Of a stretch of 64,000 nt of DNA, positions 24,187-36,297 are shown piece after piece. Under the pieces are notes generated by a model. The model ran no database searches. It saw nothing but the letters and a program-made list of their open reading frames with translations, and was not told the DNA's origin. Numbering within the stretch: position 1 is the stretch's first letter; each line of letters begins with the position of its first letter. The translations under genes were made by a program, and so were the position numbers. This stretch comes from Agrocybe praecox (lineage: Eukaryota; Basidiomycota; Agaricomycetes; Agaricales; Agrocybaceae), in NCBI GenBank assembly GCA_964017145.1, contig OZ024851.1, forward strand, positions 2,666,001 through 2,730,000, read 5' to 3'.

Positions 24187-26462
24187 TTATTGCGAGATGG
24201 CCATCAGACTGCCAACAAATGTGAGGAGCTAAAAGGAGGGGGTGATTAGATGGATGTTTCGATATTATGTGTTGTCACTGACCAATCTGGGCCGCACATC
24301 TACGATATCTTCGGGAACCAAGAAGATCAGAGCGTTCATCTTCCTTGCAATAGAGATGGCGAGCTTAGCTAGAAGAAAATGATAAATTCAGCGAATTGTT
24401 GACTGATATGTGAGGTAAAAACGGAAACGTACCATTTTGTCTCCTATCCTCGTAAGCACCATTCTCATCTACAGGAACAACAAGAGCAGGATCTACGATT
24501 CCGGGTCTAATCGCATCCAAAAGATCGAGGAAGAACAAGCCGGTGGTGATTGATGGATCCTTGAACGAGCGGATCGGGCGTACGCTGGTATTATGTTTTT
24601 GGGCTGTGGTATTTGCCCATTTAAGAATATCTTGGTCGGACAGTGGTCGGCCGCTCTTAGATAATGCGGAGAACGTCTTCGTGATGTTCAGTCTGTGGTT
24701 CAAGGAGTCAATTAGTTGAAGAGACAGCAGATAATTCAGGGACACTTACCGCATCAGTTGCCAAACGAGACCCAACACTAGCTTCTTCTGCCCATCCACG
24801 ATGTCGGCACCCTGAATTCCAACCATGTGCAACCCATTCTGTTTTGCAAGGTCAACAGCATAGTTCGTGTTCTCGACGGCCTTGAAGCGGGAGAGTGTGC
24901 TCTGGTTGGGGGTGACGCCAATATCCGCACCCTCATCGTCGTCCTCTCCAGTTCCACCACCACTGGCATACGACGCCGGACCGGCACCTGCTTTGGGCTT
25001 GGACACCCTACGCCAGATGACACTCCCGGGCAGGATCTTGTCGAATGCTTGCAGGATGATCAGTCCGTCCTTGAGGTTCTCAAACAGGTTGAACACGCCG
25101 GGTTCGACACCAAGAGAGTTGAGCCAGAGAGTGAATACGCGGGCCTCACGTTCGCCTTCTGCATCGAAATCTTCGACCTGGCCATAATCCTTGGCTTCCT
25201 GCTCGTCTAGCGGTTCGAGTCCGGGATGGGTGTTGAATAAATTGGCGACGAAAGCAAGATTTAGACGAGGGTTTCCTGCAACGAGCGACGAGGGGGTGAG
25301 ATATTTCCTGCATCCAATTTTCTCTGCATTTTGCAGCACCTGCTCCGCACGAGTTTTAAGATCCCGTGTCTGGAGAGGTGCACGAGAACACTGGTCTGGT
25401 TTGAGTTGGTTGAGCAGAACCGTGTAGTTCTCGCCATCGGAGACGTCGCGACTGAAATTGTTCACTCTGCGATTCCAGCCAGCTGCCTTCAGGTGATAGT
25501 TGAACCAGCGCAGAAGGATCTGATCAGGTGTGAGACGAAGTAGGTCGTCAATTGTCTCTCCTTCTTCGCACAGCCTGTACAGCTCGGGATGAAGCTTGAT
25601 GTCAACTTGCGCGAGCAGACCGCGTCGGATGATTTGCCAAATCAATCCCAGAATGAGATGCTCCCTTCCCTCTGCCAAATCTGAAGAACCGATGTTGACA
25701 ACGGAACAACCGATACCCTTGGCGGAGGTAATTACGACGTTATTATTCTCTGTAATTTGGAACGCATTCAGCGGTTTGCGGGGCGTTGGTTTGTTCAACA
25801 CTCGGGTATCAATGGTATCGGGGACGGAGTCATTTAAGAGTTTACATAGGACTAGCCCATCCTTGCACTCGTCGAACAGTTGCATGGTGTTTGTTGGAAT
25901 TGGGTATCTGTCTCCGATATCTGGATCGTTTTCGATGACCTAGGAGGAATCAGACATGTCCTAAGTTACTTGGAGAGGACCTACGAGGTTGATATGATTC
26001 GTGAATTCACTTCGCTCATCCTCGTTAATGGTGTGGCTAACGTTGGCGTTGGATCCTTGCACAGTCACTTTACCTGCCTTTGTGGCAATACCAGCCTTTT
26101 GCTGCGTCCGTAGTTTCACGTTGAGCTGCGAAACACATGAGCATTAATCCCCTCCCCCATGTTGGCTTTAACGCACTTCAACCCAATCATCTAGCTCCAC
26201 CTTGCCGCTAGCGTCAACACTGACGTGCTTCAGAGTCTCTCTAGCAACATCGTATGACTGCCCACTGGACTGAAGAGCGTGCAACACGCTGGACTTGTCT
26301 ACACGTCCAGGAGTATCGGTGTGCAATGAACTGCGTAATGATGACGATGATCAGCCAAATTCCCCTATTTCTCCATCGTACTCACTTGAACCGGTTGATC
26401 AGCTCGAACATATCGTCTCTTGAGACCTCTGGGTACTTCTTTTGCAGCTTGAGAGCTTCCAT
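24187..26462 (-). CDS. SAC6: Fimbrin (plastin/Sac6), actin-bundling protein
   Basis: Minus-strand gene with a large central exon and several small introns. The ATG at 26462 (MEALKLQKKYPEVSRDDMFE) opens an EF-hand-like N-terminal region, which runs through GKVELDDWVELNVKL. Four calponin-homology domains follow in two tandem pairs; visible hallmarks are DGLVLCKLLNDSVPDTID, GREHLILGLIWQIIRRG, RWFNYHLKAAGW, DGENYTVLLNQL, FTLWLNSLGV, KDGLIILQAFDKILPGSV, KKLVLGLVWQLMR and FLDLLDAIRPGIVD. The final exon after a GTCAGT donor reads LLTFVGSLMAISQ, the conserved fimbrin C-terminus, with the stop at 24189-24187. Fimbrin crosslinks actin filaments in patches and cables and supports endocytosis and hyphal growth. 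The length (about 640 residues) is usual for the family. A normal host housekeeping gene. Confidence 0.97.
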
Positions 26463-28424
26463 CGTTGAAAACAGAAAAGTTGGGTGGTGGTTTCAAATAA
26501 AGAAATTATGGAGCAACCCAAGAAACACCGGGCGATCTTATCGTGCTGCGGTGGCTGTGCACCGTCGGCCACCGCAGACAAAGCGCAGACTCTAACATTC
26601 ACACTACAGACTTCATACTGCACATTAACAATACTCAGCGTGCGCAGAAGTTTTGCGCCGAGTCCTGTTTAATATTTGATCTAAGAAGCTGCGTTGCGTT
26701 GTTTTGTTTTTCGTATTTGGATTGAACACAAATTGAACATAAAGACTTGGTAGAAAAATAAGAGTTTCACGGTTATGCAATGTGTATACTTAATACTTAC
26801 TTCGTATACAAGGAAGATATACCAAGCTCGGTTGGCTCTTGAGTTGCTTTGAGACTCATATATACCTTTTATCCAATCATGTTCACTCGGATTTCGTACT
26901 TTCTTTGAGGACGAATATAGTCACAGTTGTTGTTGGTCAATTTGACGACCAGATGATGCCTCATAACACTGCTGAAAAAATACAGAAGCAGTCCACCTGC
27001 GCCCGAGAATGTTAGGCTCTAAGAAGTACCAAAAACATACCTGAAACTCTGAAAAGATGATTTCTGCAAGGTTAAAATACAGAAAGATGCCGGCCGACGG
27101 ACCTCAGCGGTGCCGTATGAGTGAGCACCCAGAAAGGGAATTTTGAATCGCTATTTTTACACTAGCGGGTGCTCCGTCACCAACGGGCTTGCTATCCGGC
27201 TCGAGCCTGTCGCAGATTTATTTTTCGTTCTTTAGTTTTTTCTCTTAAATACGTAGACATTGAGACAAAATCTGACACATTCAAACAAATATATTTCCAG
27301 ATTTTTTTGTTTTTTGTTTTGTACTTGTCGGAATACGCGAGTTCCCCAGCAACTCCATCACTCACAGTCACCGCGACGTTCCACAGCAACATCACATCCG
27401 TACCTTAGCCCCCCGAACAGTTGTGCTCCCACTCTCTTTTCACACATCTCGAACGTCGTTGAGACTGGACAGAAACGGATGGGACAAACGAACCAGATTT
27501 ATAACTTTATTATATGGGTCACACTTTGTCACGTTGAACTTAAGAGTAATTTCCGTGTTTCGAAATTCGCACCGACTGACGTATTCCCGCTACTGCACAA
27601 TTCTATTCTTACGAGTCCAATTGCTATTGGAATCACTATAAGCGCCAGCCCCTTCCTCCACAGCAACCAAGTCCATATCCAAAGCCACGTCCTCTCCAGT
27701 TGATATTGAAAGCAATGGCTCTGCATCAACCCTCTGTTCCGTGTCAAGCAGAATCTGTTCCATCTCTTGGTGAAGAGATGCCCACCCAACGAACTGATGG
27801 CGAGTCTACGTTTGTCCCAGTCCTTGGGTGGTGTTTGCCCTTTTCAGAGTCCGCCTGATGTTTGACCGCTTTTTTTGAACATAACAAAAACAAATGATGT
27901 ACAAATAATAGAATACCCGTGACGGCGTGACCCAGGTCCCAACGATCTGGTAGCGAGTCTGGGGGACAGGAACCTTACTGTTAACACAGCAAGCCAAAAC
28001 ACACTTTCTGGTCTTCCAGAAACACTATCAAGCACCACTTCCTGTACCAATTGCTCAAGCTGCTTTTCGATACTGTTTCTGCTCCCCTAACAGCGCCATA
28101 ACCTAACATTCAACGACAGCTTAGGCCTCGAGTTATTTTAACCATCCTAGAAACGCCGCCAGCTAATGGATACGAGTAACTATGTTTTGCGACATGTCAG
28201 CGCGCATTGAAAAATCCTCCGCACCCCATGCAAACCGTGGGTACTCCAGTCTCCTGAGGCTGCATCCCAAATATAAACAGACATTGTATTGCGCATTTAT
28301 ACCTGCGAGTATCAGCTTGTTTTGAACCCTTGCCCCACGACACCGACAGAGCACACCAACGCTTGAAGCGTACCCTGCTGGCCCAGGATAATTTTACAAC
28401 GATTTTAGGTCTGTGGCCTACGCA
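26463..28424. other. Intergenic, includes copy B promoter
   Basis: Nearly 2 kb between divergent fimbrin and membrane-protein copy B. From about 28220 the sequence belongs to duplication arm B, including an AAATATAAACAG box at about 28269 conserved with arm A and a probable promoter element. No other gene is seen; the short open frames at 27169-27790 overlap each other on both strands and lack coding character. Confidence 0.5.
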
Positions 28425-30545
28425 ATGCCAACCTTTTCCGTGACCCTAGAGGACACCTCTCCGATGCTCCAATATTCTGCCAATTGGCGACCGGCGGCTA
28501 CTGAAAGTGACAATTTACTTGACCAGTACTCTCTATTGACGGCGACAATCACACAACAGCAAGGAGAGTCAATGAATTTCACTTACTATGGCACTTCAGT
28601 CTCAGTATTCGGCGCAAAGCGATCAAACCACGGAACTTATCAAGGTCAACTTGATAGTAGTCCTGTGTCAGCGCAAAGTGGCACATCGGGTCCAAACCAA
28701 TTCCAATCTGTTCTGTTCTCAGGAAACACCACTCAGCTAGGGATGCACACCGTGAGTATGACGAACACACAGGACCAATTCTTTGACATTGACTTCGTGA
28801 GTCGTCCGAGATGATGTTGACGGAGTTGAACTTATTTCTTCTATGTAGATCACATTCGAAACAAGCGTCGGTGAAGATAACGAGCAACTTATAGTAAACA
28901 CTCTGCAAGATAATCACCCAGCGTTCAACTACACGCCGTCTTCTTCATGGTCAACACCTCAGCAAGTGGGCGCATTTTCTGGAAACTCTGGGCAGTAAGT
29001 AATAGAGAATCCTGTGCATTGCAATCCCACCTAATCCAGATGATCAGCTCGACAACCGACGGGTCAGCTATCATGAGATTGACTTTCCAGGTGAACATTT
29101 TATCATGTTTTGATGTTATCAATATGGGCTGATCGGCGCATCAGGGTGAATTAACGTTTTATAAGATTATTACTCGGTGCCCATCCTCATTTATAATTAA
29201 CCTTCAGGCGACGCTATCGCTCTATATGGGCCCGTCGGCCCCAATGGAGCATCCAAATACTCGGTTCAAATTGACAACGGCGATCCAACTGTGTATTCTG
29301 CCAATACTAAATTTTATCGGCCTCAAGAGATCTTATTCTTTGCTGCAAACCTGGGTCCGGAAACACATACACTGCAGATGCAGCTAGGAACTACCAGCGG
29401 TAATGAGGTGTTGGCTATTGATTATGCGAACGTGTATACGGCCCCATCTCTCGGAGGCAGGTAAGGTATATGAAGTTTCCGACGAACAGTCTGATTGATT
29501 GCCTTGATATCATTAGCTTTCTCGACGCCAATTTTGCATCACTTTCACCTCCTGCACCGAGGGCCACCGTGACGACCACTGTGATTAAGACTGTTCAGTA
29601 AAGCCCGTTCTTCTCGAATGTAAGAATAACACCCTGATGTAACTCTAGGCAGTCTACAACGCCTCCGGGAATGATAGCTGCGTTGGCCCTTTTGACGAGC
29701 ATTGTGGTTTTCGGATTTATCGCATTCTTTTATCTTTATTGGCGGCAAAGAAGGCAGTTATTTGCTGAAAGGATGAGGACTGAAAAAGGCCTAGACTTCA
29801 TTGCTAGTCAGACAACATCTTCTATGACATACAGCAGCCAAGGTGATTGATTATCTCTCTCCTAATGATTTGGCTGATATTGATTGTTCTTTTTCTTTCT
29901 TTCTTGATATATAGGAAGTAGTAGCTTTTACCCCGCACCAATGAGCACGGAAATCTCACATGTCCTCGATAACCCAATTGTATGGCCAGTACCCAACCAG
30001 GTTTCAACGACATCAGTACCACAAGTGCTCGCTCCTGCGGAGGTACCGGTTCCCTTTGTATCTGAGGTAAGAGAAATGTGGCCTACGACCTGTCGCGTAT
30101 CGCTCACGATACATGTTATAGGACGTGCAGTACGCAACTGGGATACTACCACCTCCAGGAAAACTCAGAATGGAGTATGATTCTGCATCTCATCAACAAA
30201 TTAGTACGCAGGATGGGCAGGGAAGTTCATCGATGCCTCAGACGCCTTCGACCCAGCGCCAACGTGGCACTTCGCGGACGCAAAGCGCGCGACCAATGTC
30301 GGCAGCTAGTCCGACTGTGCCTCCTCCGAGATACAGCTCCATGACTAGACAAGTTTAAGAGGCTACCATTGCTGTGATAGATGATACCTGGTTATGAGAA
30401 CGTAATATACTATGTTTAACTAATAGTGTCTACGGTGCCTGTTGCCCAACTTTCCCGAAAAAAGATAACACTGCAGCAATGCAGATGGAGATGTTTTACG
30501 CGTCTCGCGACGCGACCGTGACACTAATTAATGGGTTCATACAAG
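28220..30545 (+). repeat. Arm B of a 2.3-kb inverted segmental duplication
   Basis: Plus-strand counterpart of 14825-17150. The alignment runs from an AAACCGTGGGTA word upstream, through the promoter-like box and all exons and introns of the membrane-protein gene, to the CG-rich near-palindrome at about 30498-30518. The arms face each other across about 11 kb that contains the bestrophin-like, repeat-protein and fimbrin genes. Confidence 0.85.
28425..30358 (+). CDS. Single-pass membrane protein with paired extracellular domains (copy B)
   Basis: The paralogue of the gene at 15032-16982. From the ATG at 28425 (MPTFSVTLEDTSPMLQYSAN) exons join in phase through FTYYGTSVSVFGAKRSNHG, HPAFNYTPSSSWSTPQQVG, AIALYGPVGPNGASKYSVQ and TLQMQLGTTSGNEVLAIDYA, which form two beta-rich extracellular domains. 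A linker with TVTTTVIKTVQ leads to the helix MIAALALLTSIVVFGFIAFF and the basic anchor YLYWRQRRQ. The tail has SHVLDNPIVWPVPNQVS, LPPPGKLRMEYDSASHQ and PPPRYSSMTRQV before the stop at 30358. About eight introns lie at the same places as in copy A. All exons are open, so both copies look functional. A cell-surface sensor or adhesion role is only a guess. Confidence 0.87.
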
Positions 30546-32857
30546 CACGTGCGCGTGACTTTTAAGGCACTGCATCGGTTCAGCGCGAATTTTAAAGAAT
30601 CCAGCATTACGTCCCGACCTCCGAATTGATCTAATTGCCCCCCCTAATACCCCAATATGGAACACAAAAACACAACTGACAACTGAGAGCGATGATCCCA
30701 AGGACGACGGCAGTACAACTGTCACCCGGAAAAAAGAAGAAACTCCTGTTTTTATCTTGCAAGCGGCTGAGCAAGCTTTGAAAGGAAAGCAATATATTTC
30801 GCAGGTCACCCATCATGCACACGCAAAAGAAAGGAAAAGCTGGGCGGGATAAAGATTCTCTCGTCAACTGGCCTAGACGGCGGTCAAGGATGACACATCG
30901 ATTAAGAAATGTGCACACCGCCGGCGCGTCATGATAAATTCAAGACTATTACGAGACCTGAGGAACGAAGGAATCGTCTTAAGGTATGGGACACTCATAT
31001 CCAACCATTGTCATGTGATGAGCGTGACAGTTACCAAATCTGGACGACCTCTTAAAATTTCATAGAAATAAGCAAATTAAGAGATCTGTAACACCTTTTG
31101 GTTAAATCTAAAAGCTGAGCATTTTTTTTCACCTTAGTAAATATCTACCGGTTCCTTTTTTGTAGATATTGACTGAGCCAATCGGATGTTATGCCACTTT
31201 TAAGATGGATTCGCTGCACCCTCGTATGTCACATGCATACGTTAAACATGATAAAAACAAATTAAATACCATTGGCGTATATCTCAGCTCGCTTCGTTGA
31301 ATACCTGCCTATATAGTAAGCCAGAAGCGGGGCAGAGTAGTGGAAAACAAGCTGCCTGGGCTTTCAGAAAATATTGGGGACATCGGGTGCTGCCTGCCAG
31401 TATAATGTATGATCTTGATCAGGCTAACATGGCTTAAATAGTGTATTATATTCATAACTCTCCCATTTTTGGCCTCATTCCGTAAAAATTTGGTATTAGT
31501 GTATATTATATGCTCTAAAAAATCCCTCAGCTTTTATTTTTTTTGATTTCCGTTATGATCCTGCGTTATTTCTCCTCCAATGTTTCTCCGAGCCCCTTCG
31601 TCCGTTTTTGGGCATAAGGGTCACAAAAAAATAACGACACGTGACGATGGTTGGATATGAGTGTCCCATACCTTAAACTGATGATGTTTTGGCCTCTATT
31701 ACCCGGTCACGTTTTGATACCGGTTATAATTGTTGCCGAGAAAACCCCTAGAAAACTTTCACTCAACAAAACATAGTGATTTTTATGAGCGAACATGTAC
31801 CTACTCCCTTGACTCCTTCCTGTCTAGCGCTGTGCATATGAGAGCGAGATTAAGTTCTCCGTCACCCCTTTTTTTCGGCCTGCATACGCCATGCCCATCA
31901 TAATAACATACGAATACCGTATCTTATACTCCGCTCGAAAAAAGGTCTCGTAACCGCCAGCTCCGCTTGGCCCATCAAAACTCAAGTTGACGCAACGCAC
32001 TCGGTACTTTGACCACTTCCCAAACCTCAACACGGAATATTCCGCATCATGCCCTTGTAATTTCTTTCTCTGGTGTTCTATGCAACGCTGGATTAGGGTC
32101 TCACCAGCTAAAATAACCATTTATTCACTGAAAACCCACGACGTCCTAACTTTTCTGTCTATTCATGGCACGAACGTATTAATAGCTTGACATCGCCTTC
32201 AAATTGACATTTAAACGGAAATTTCCTAAGCACAGGCTTATTTTATGCTGTGTGACCTGCCAGCTGTGATCAGATGCTGTGGTATATACAAAGAGACCCA
32301 TACCATTGCGACGAGTACGATAGAGGGTGTGTCCTTCTGAGTTTCGTCCGCGCAACGTTCTTCGTTGAAAAGAGGTACATCTATCCTATATATGAAGAGA
32401 ATAAGGATTTGATCCCATCATGATTAGCCAATCTTACGTAAACATTGGGTAAGCAGACACTGCAGACACGGCGCCGCAGGCGTCGCCCAAAACGGTTGGC
32501 TGTGGGCCGTGGCTGATCTCCTCCGCTAATTGGCGCGTTCTCACTTCTTTGAGATTCACTTCTTCGTTTGCATGAAACATGAATGGCTGCTATACTCAGG
32601 CGGCGAGCTGAAGATTATTTTAGATGTAATATAAAATATAGTGACGCATGTAAAGGCAAAGCGAGCGAGTGGGCGAAAGCACGAAGTGCTCTCCGGCCAC
32701 CCCTAAGAATTCTTTGTGAAAGGTCCAAGAGACGAAAAGCGACACCCATATCAAGGAGTCTAATGACGCGGCGAGTGAGTCTCGGTACCCATTTACTAGG
32801 AAAGGACGACTGAGGTTGCTTACCAAATAGCCCAGCATTATTTAGTCAAAACGCGAA
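30359..32857. other. Intergenic, contains one MITE
   Basis: Apart from the 698-bp element at 30979-31676, nothing coding is recognised. To about 30545 it is duplication arm B. The last few hundred bases (from about 32500) may include the terminal repeat region of the adjacent DIRS-like element, but I could not define it. Confidence 0.45.
30979..31676. mobile_element. Non-autonomous MITE with TTAA target sites
   Basis: Two 35-bp terminal inverted repeats, 30983-31017 and 31638-31672, begin GGTATGGGACACTCATATCC and match at 33 of 35 positions. Directly outside both ends is TTAA (30979-30982 and 31673-31676). A TTAA duplication is the signature of piggyBac-type insertion, so this is probably a piggyBac-mobilised MITE. 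The 620-bp interior is AT-rich and has no open frame of note. No transposase in this window fits it; the KDZ transposase at 49657-53400 belongs to an element with different ends. Confidence 0.85.
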
Positions 32858-34009
32858 TTATCGCACAGGTGGCATAGTGTAGCGGATGAATTTGTCATAA
32901 AAGGATGTGTCATCCTGAATGTACGGGGCGAGTATGAGAGCATGCTTTCTTAAGTATGCCAAAAACGCGTCGCTTGCCCATCTTCCTTTTGTCTTCATGA
33001 CATCGAAAGGCATGCCGCGTAGTAAGTATTCGAGGACAGAGCCAATTCGTATACCATGGCCTTGTAAGGGATCCAATTTTGCTGCGCGCGCTGCTTTCGC
33101 TAACCGTTCGATGAATTTCCTCTTGGTAAGAGGCTGATGACCACCAGTGCTCTTACGGTAAGCAAAAAGGTGGCCATTGGCAGGGGGCTCATTAACTCGG
33201 AGATGGTTTTCGAGAGCCTTGTCAGGGTCGGTGGGGCCCTTTTGCTTTGCCCAAAATACATCCTCCCCCTCTAGCGTGGTTTTGGATCGTGGGAGATGGA
33301 GCACCGTAACTCGAAGACCGTTTCTATCTTGGTCATGGGATAAGTTGTTGCGTGTGACGTGATGGGAAGCATTGAAGCCATCTAGTTTCGATACTGTAAA
33401 TTCCCCAACACGAGCAGATGCATAGAAGCAAGTGGTTAAGCAGGCAAATACCGCTGCGTCTAAGGGAATTGTGAGATCAAGGTGCTGTAGTAGTGCCGCC
33501 ATAAAATCAACCGTATAAGGGCACCTTTTCTTATGCTTTGACGAGGGCGGGGAAAGCTTGTCTGCTGCTCGGAGCAAGGTTTCCATCTCTGCCCGATTCA
33601 TCATCCATGAGATCCTGTGGAGGATATGCCACGCACGAACACCATACAAATAATTTGAAATGGTCTTCCCTGAATATGATGCCGCCAGGCTCGAAACAAA
33701 GGTGGAGAGAAGGTCCTGGGATGCAGGAGCCCTATCCTTTTCAGCAATACTACGTGAATCGCAAAAAACGTGGAAAATAAGTAGCCCAGCACCATACGAA
33801 GCGTGTGTGTCCTCTTCCCAAGCATGAGAAATTACTGAAACAACACGTTCAACGTCGTTCTGACTAAGACCCGGAATCTCTGGGTCTGAAAAGGAAGAGC
33901 GGGGTCGCCAGAGTCGCAGGCGATCACGAGCATGGCAATGTGGACGTAGCTCTGAATCTTGGGGGCGTAAATTATGAGGATAAGGAGCTGGACGACGTCG
34001 TGCGACCAT
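32858..34009 (-). CDS. Tyrosine recombinase of DIRS-like element
   Basis: An uninterrupted 383-codon frame starting at the ATG at 34009 (MVARRRPAPYPHNLRPQ), 38 bases downstream of the pol stop. The N-terminal half is a SAM-like core-binding region (YGAGLLIFHVFCDSRS, SNYLYGVRAWHILH). The catalytic half shows the family residues in order: Arg in YASARVGEFTV, the HxxR box in GHGIRIGSVLEYLLR, and a late GRWASDAFLAYLRKHA with the candidate Tyr nucleophile. In DIRS elements this enzyme inserts a circular DNA intermediate without duplicating target sequence. The open frame extends further upstream (to 36301), but that part is antisense-like and overlaps pol, so the ATG after the pol stop was preferred. 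Confidence 0.9.
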   Translation of the reverse strand: MVARRRPAPYPHNLRPQDSELRPHCHARDRLRLWRPRSSFSDPEIPGLSQNDVERVVSVISHAWEEDTHASYGAGLLIFHVFCDSRSIAEKDRAPASQDLLSTFVSSLAASYSGKTISNYLYGVRAWHILHRISWMMNRAEMETLLRAADKLSPPSSKHKKRCPYTVDFMAALLQHLDLTIPLDAAVFACLTTCFYASARVGEFTVSKLDGFNASHHVTRNNLSHDQDRNGLRVTVLHLPRSKTTLEGEDVFWAKQKGPTDPDKALENHLRVNEPPANGHLFAYRKSTGGHQPLTKRKFIERLAKAARAAKLDPLQGHGIRIGSVLEYLLRGMPFDVMKTKGRWASDAFLAYLRKHALILAPYIQDDTSFYDKFIRYTMPPVR

Positions 34010-34046
34010 AGAGTGGGGTAATTCCACATCCCGTTGTTTTCCAGAT

Positions 34047-36218
34047 TTAGTTGTGGGTGCGCGCAACGAGAGTATTGGTCTCTGTGTGTCGAGTGTGCTG
34101 CAGCTGGGTGTTTCGGTGGGCAGAGGAATGTTGTTCTCGGGCCCTTTCTTCCAATTCAAACCGTTCAGGTATTCTGTTGAGATTGCAACTAGCAGGTCGG
34201 TGCTTGCCATGGATGGGGTTGTCAAAGTCGACGATGTAGGGTTGTGCCTCGAGAGGAATGGGTATGTTATCAAGGAGGAGGTCGATGGGTGGGTAAATTC
34301 CTCGCGATGGACCATCTGATGGGTTTTGGGCGCTGGGTACATATCTCGTAAGTATGCTGCAATCATATCTTCTTGATAATTTGTGAATGCGTCGGAATAC
34401 ATCGTTGGTGTGACGGTTCCGACTGCGTCCATTCCACCATCCTTCGACGACTCCTTGGTTGTCGCCGTAAACCCTAAAATGGGTGCCAGGTGTGGCATTC
34501 CTGCACAGAGCGTGGACGAGGAACTCGAATCCCATGGCTTCAGCCCAACCGATATCCCGCCCTTTGGATTGCCAACCTGGGATGAGGATCCATGCTCGCC
34601 ATTTTGATCCAATCGTGATGGCAATGCCAAAGCCTGAGCTTGCATCTGAATATGCCTTGACATCGACAACTGGTATGGGTCCTGGGATGAGTCTTGATAA
34701 GGGGTCGGATTGGAGGAGGGTTTTCCACCACTGCAGATCTCCAACAGTGTTTCGGGGTGGGGTATGCGGAATGAAAGGACGACCGTGGAAGGTACTGAGC
34801 ATGGCCTCCAGGTTTGTGAGGTACGCTCGTCCTTCCGGAATGATGAGAGTTGTGTGTAAAAGCTTTCCGTGTAGTTTTTGAACTTCGAGAAGCGTGTGAG
34901 TGGGTTGCAACTCCCAAGCTTCGATGGCAGCGAGATACTTGGCTCGCTTATCATCTGGAACAGCGACCGTACGAGTCTGTAAGTTCCATACAAAACCCAA
35001 ATAAGTGACAATAAAGCTGAAGGGGGTGGTTTTGCTGTCTTCCCATTTGATTCCCAGGCTGTCAGATAATCTGTTGATTTCTTCGTCACCATAGCTATAA
35101 GTTTCCCCATCCACACTCTGCAAAGAGTCCAAGGTCGAAAAATCCTGCAGTGTGTAGCCCATATCTTCGTCAAACTCCTCATAAAAGCCATCCGGCATGA
35201 TTTTCCCTTGATACCATACTCTACTGCCCTCTTGAATGCACCTGCTATTAAGTTGTATCTCCTTTCGCCACAATTTCCGTTGTTCATTATAATCATGGAG
35301 GTGTATAGCAAGAATTTGAAAGAAAATATGGTCATCGACCCATTTAGAGAGAGGACCAATACCGTTAGCTCTAAAAATATCAGCACCTGCATCTGCGAGC
35401 AGACCATATACCCCTCCTGCTGATCGTAGGCCGAAATTGTTATTAGTATTGACTGCGAATCTGTCATCACCCTTGAGTCGAACCACCAGCCCTGCCCATT
35501 GCTCGGGTAAAACAGGAATGGTTCGATAAGCCTCAGCGACATCTCTGATGGATGCGCGAGATCCTGGAGGTAGCCTAAAGATGAGAAGCGATACTGCGTG
35601 AAATGTACCCCAAGTACATGGGAAATTATCAATATTGATATATGAATTAATGGAAGGAGTTTCGAGAGAAGAATGAGGGCTTGAGAAGTCGTGAACAGGT
35701 CTGTATTTTCCTGGCTTTCCGGGTTTAGGTACCAGCGATAAAGGAGAACAATGAAAAGGTCCGATAAGGGCTTCCAGCTCAGATTGGGTAAAAGGACCAA
35801 TATAACGGTGTGCGTCAAACTCCTTTTGTGTGATGGCATCGTGAATATCAGACAGCTGAATAAGAGATGGATGATTGGGTGGGATGTAGGTCTTGGAAAT
35901 ATTGGGTATGCCCACGTCGAATCCACGAACCAAGTCTCAAGCAAGATTAGGATACTTGCGGACCAGTCCATGCTTGACGAGCTCATGTTCCCACACCTCT
36001 GGCTTGTATGGTGTAAGACCTTCAAGCCTTCTCTGCTCGAGGGCACGTCTGGGCTCCATGATCGGATTTTGCGCAACCCGAGCATCGATGGCGTTCGGGA
36101 TGGGACGAGCTTTGACATCCTCTTGGCAATTGCCAATCGAAGCACAGGGTTGATCCCTCCTTGCCAACCAATCTCCCATGGTCGTTTCTGTGAGCTTTGC
36201 CTTTCGATTCCGAGCCAT
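34047..36218 (-). pseudogene. DIRS pol: reverse transcriptase-RNase H with one in-frame stop
   Basis: A reading frame from the ATG at 36218 (MARNRKAKLTETTMGDWLA) to 34047, broken once by TGA at 35939-35937 between VRKYPNLA and DLVRGFDVG. Downstream of the stop are reverse transcriptase motifs (LSLVPKPGKPGKYRPVHDFS, VAEAYRTIPV, FGLRSAGGVYG and the VDD box in SKWVDDHIFFQ). An RNase H domain follows with DVKAYSDASSGFGI, IGWAEAMGFEF, YGDNQGVVEGW and NPSDGPSRG, which supply the acidic residues. Both sides of the stop are in the same frame and read as one protein of about 720 residues. The stop would be CGA if its first base were C, a C-to-T change at a CpG, but this is inferred. Confidence 0.88.
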
Positions 36219-36297
36219 CCCATAGTTTCGCTGAGTTGCATTTGGTGAAATCGTGGTCGTGACGTCCAAGGCATACGGCACAGACTCTTGACGTCGC

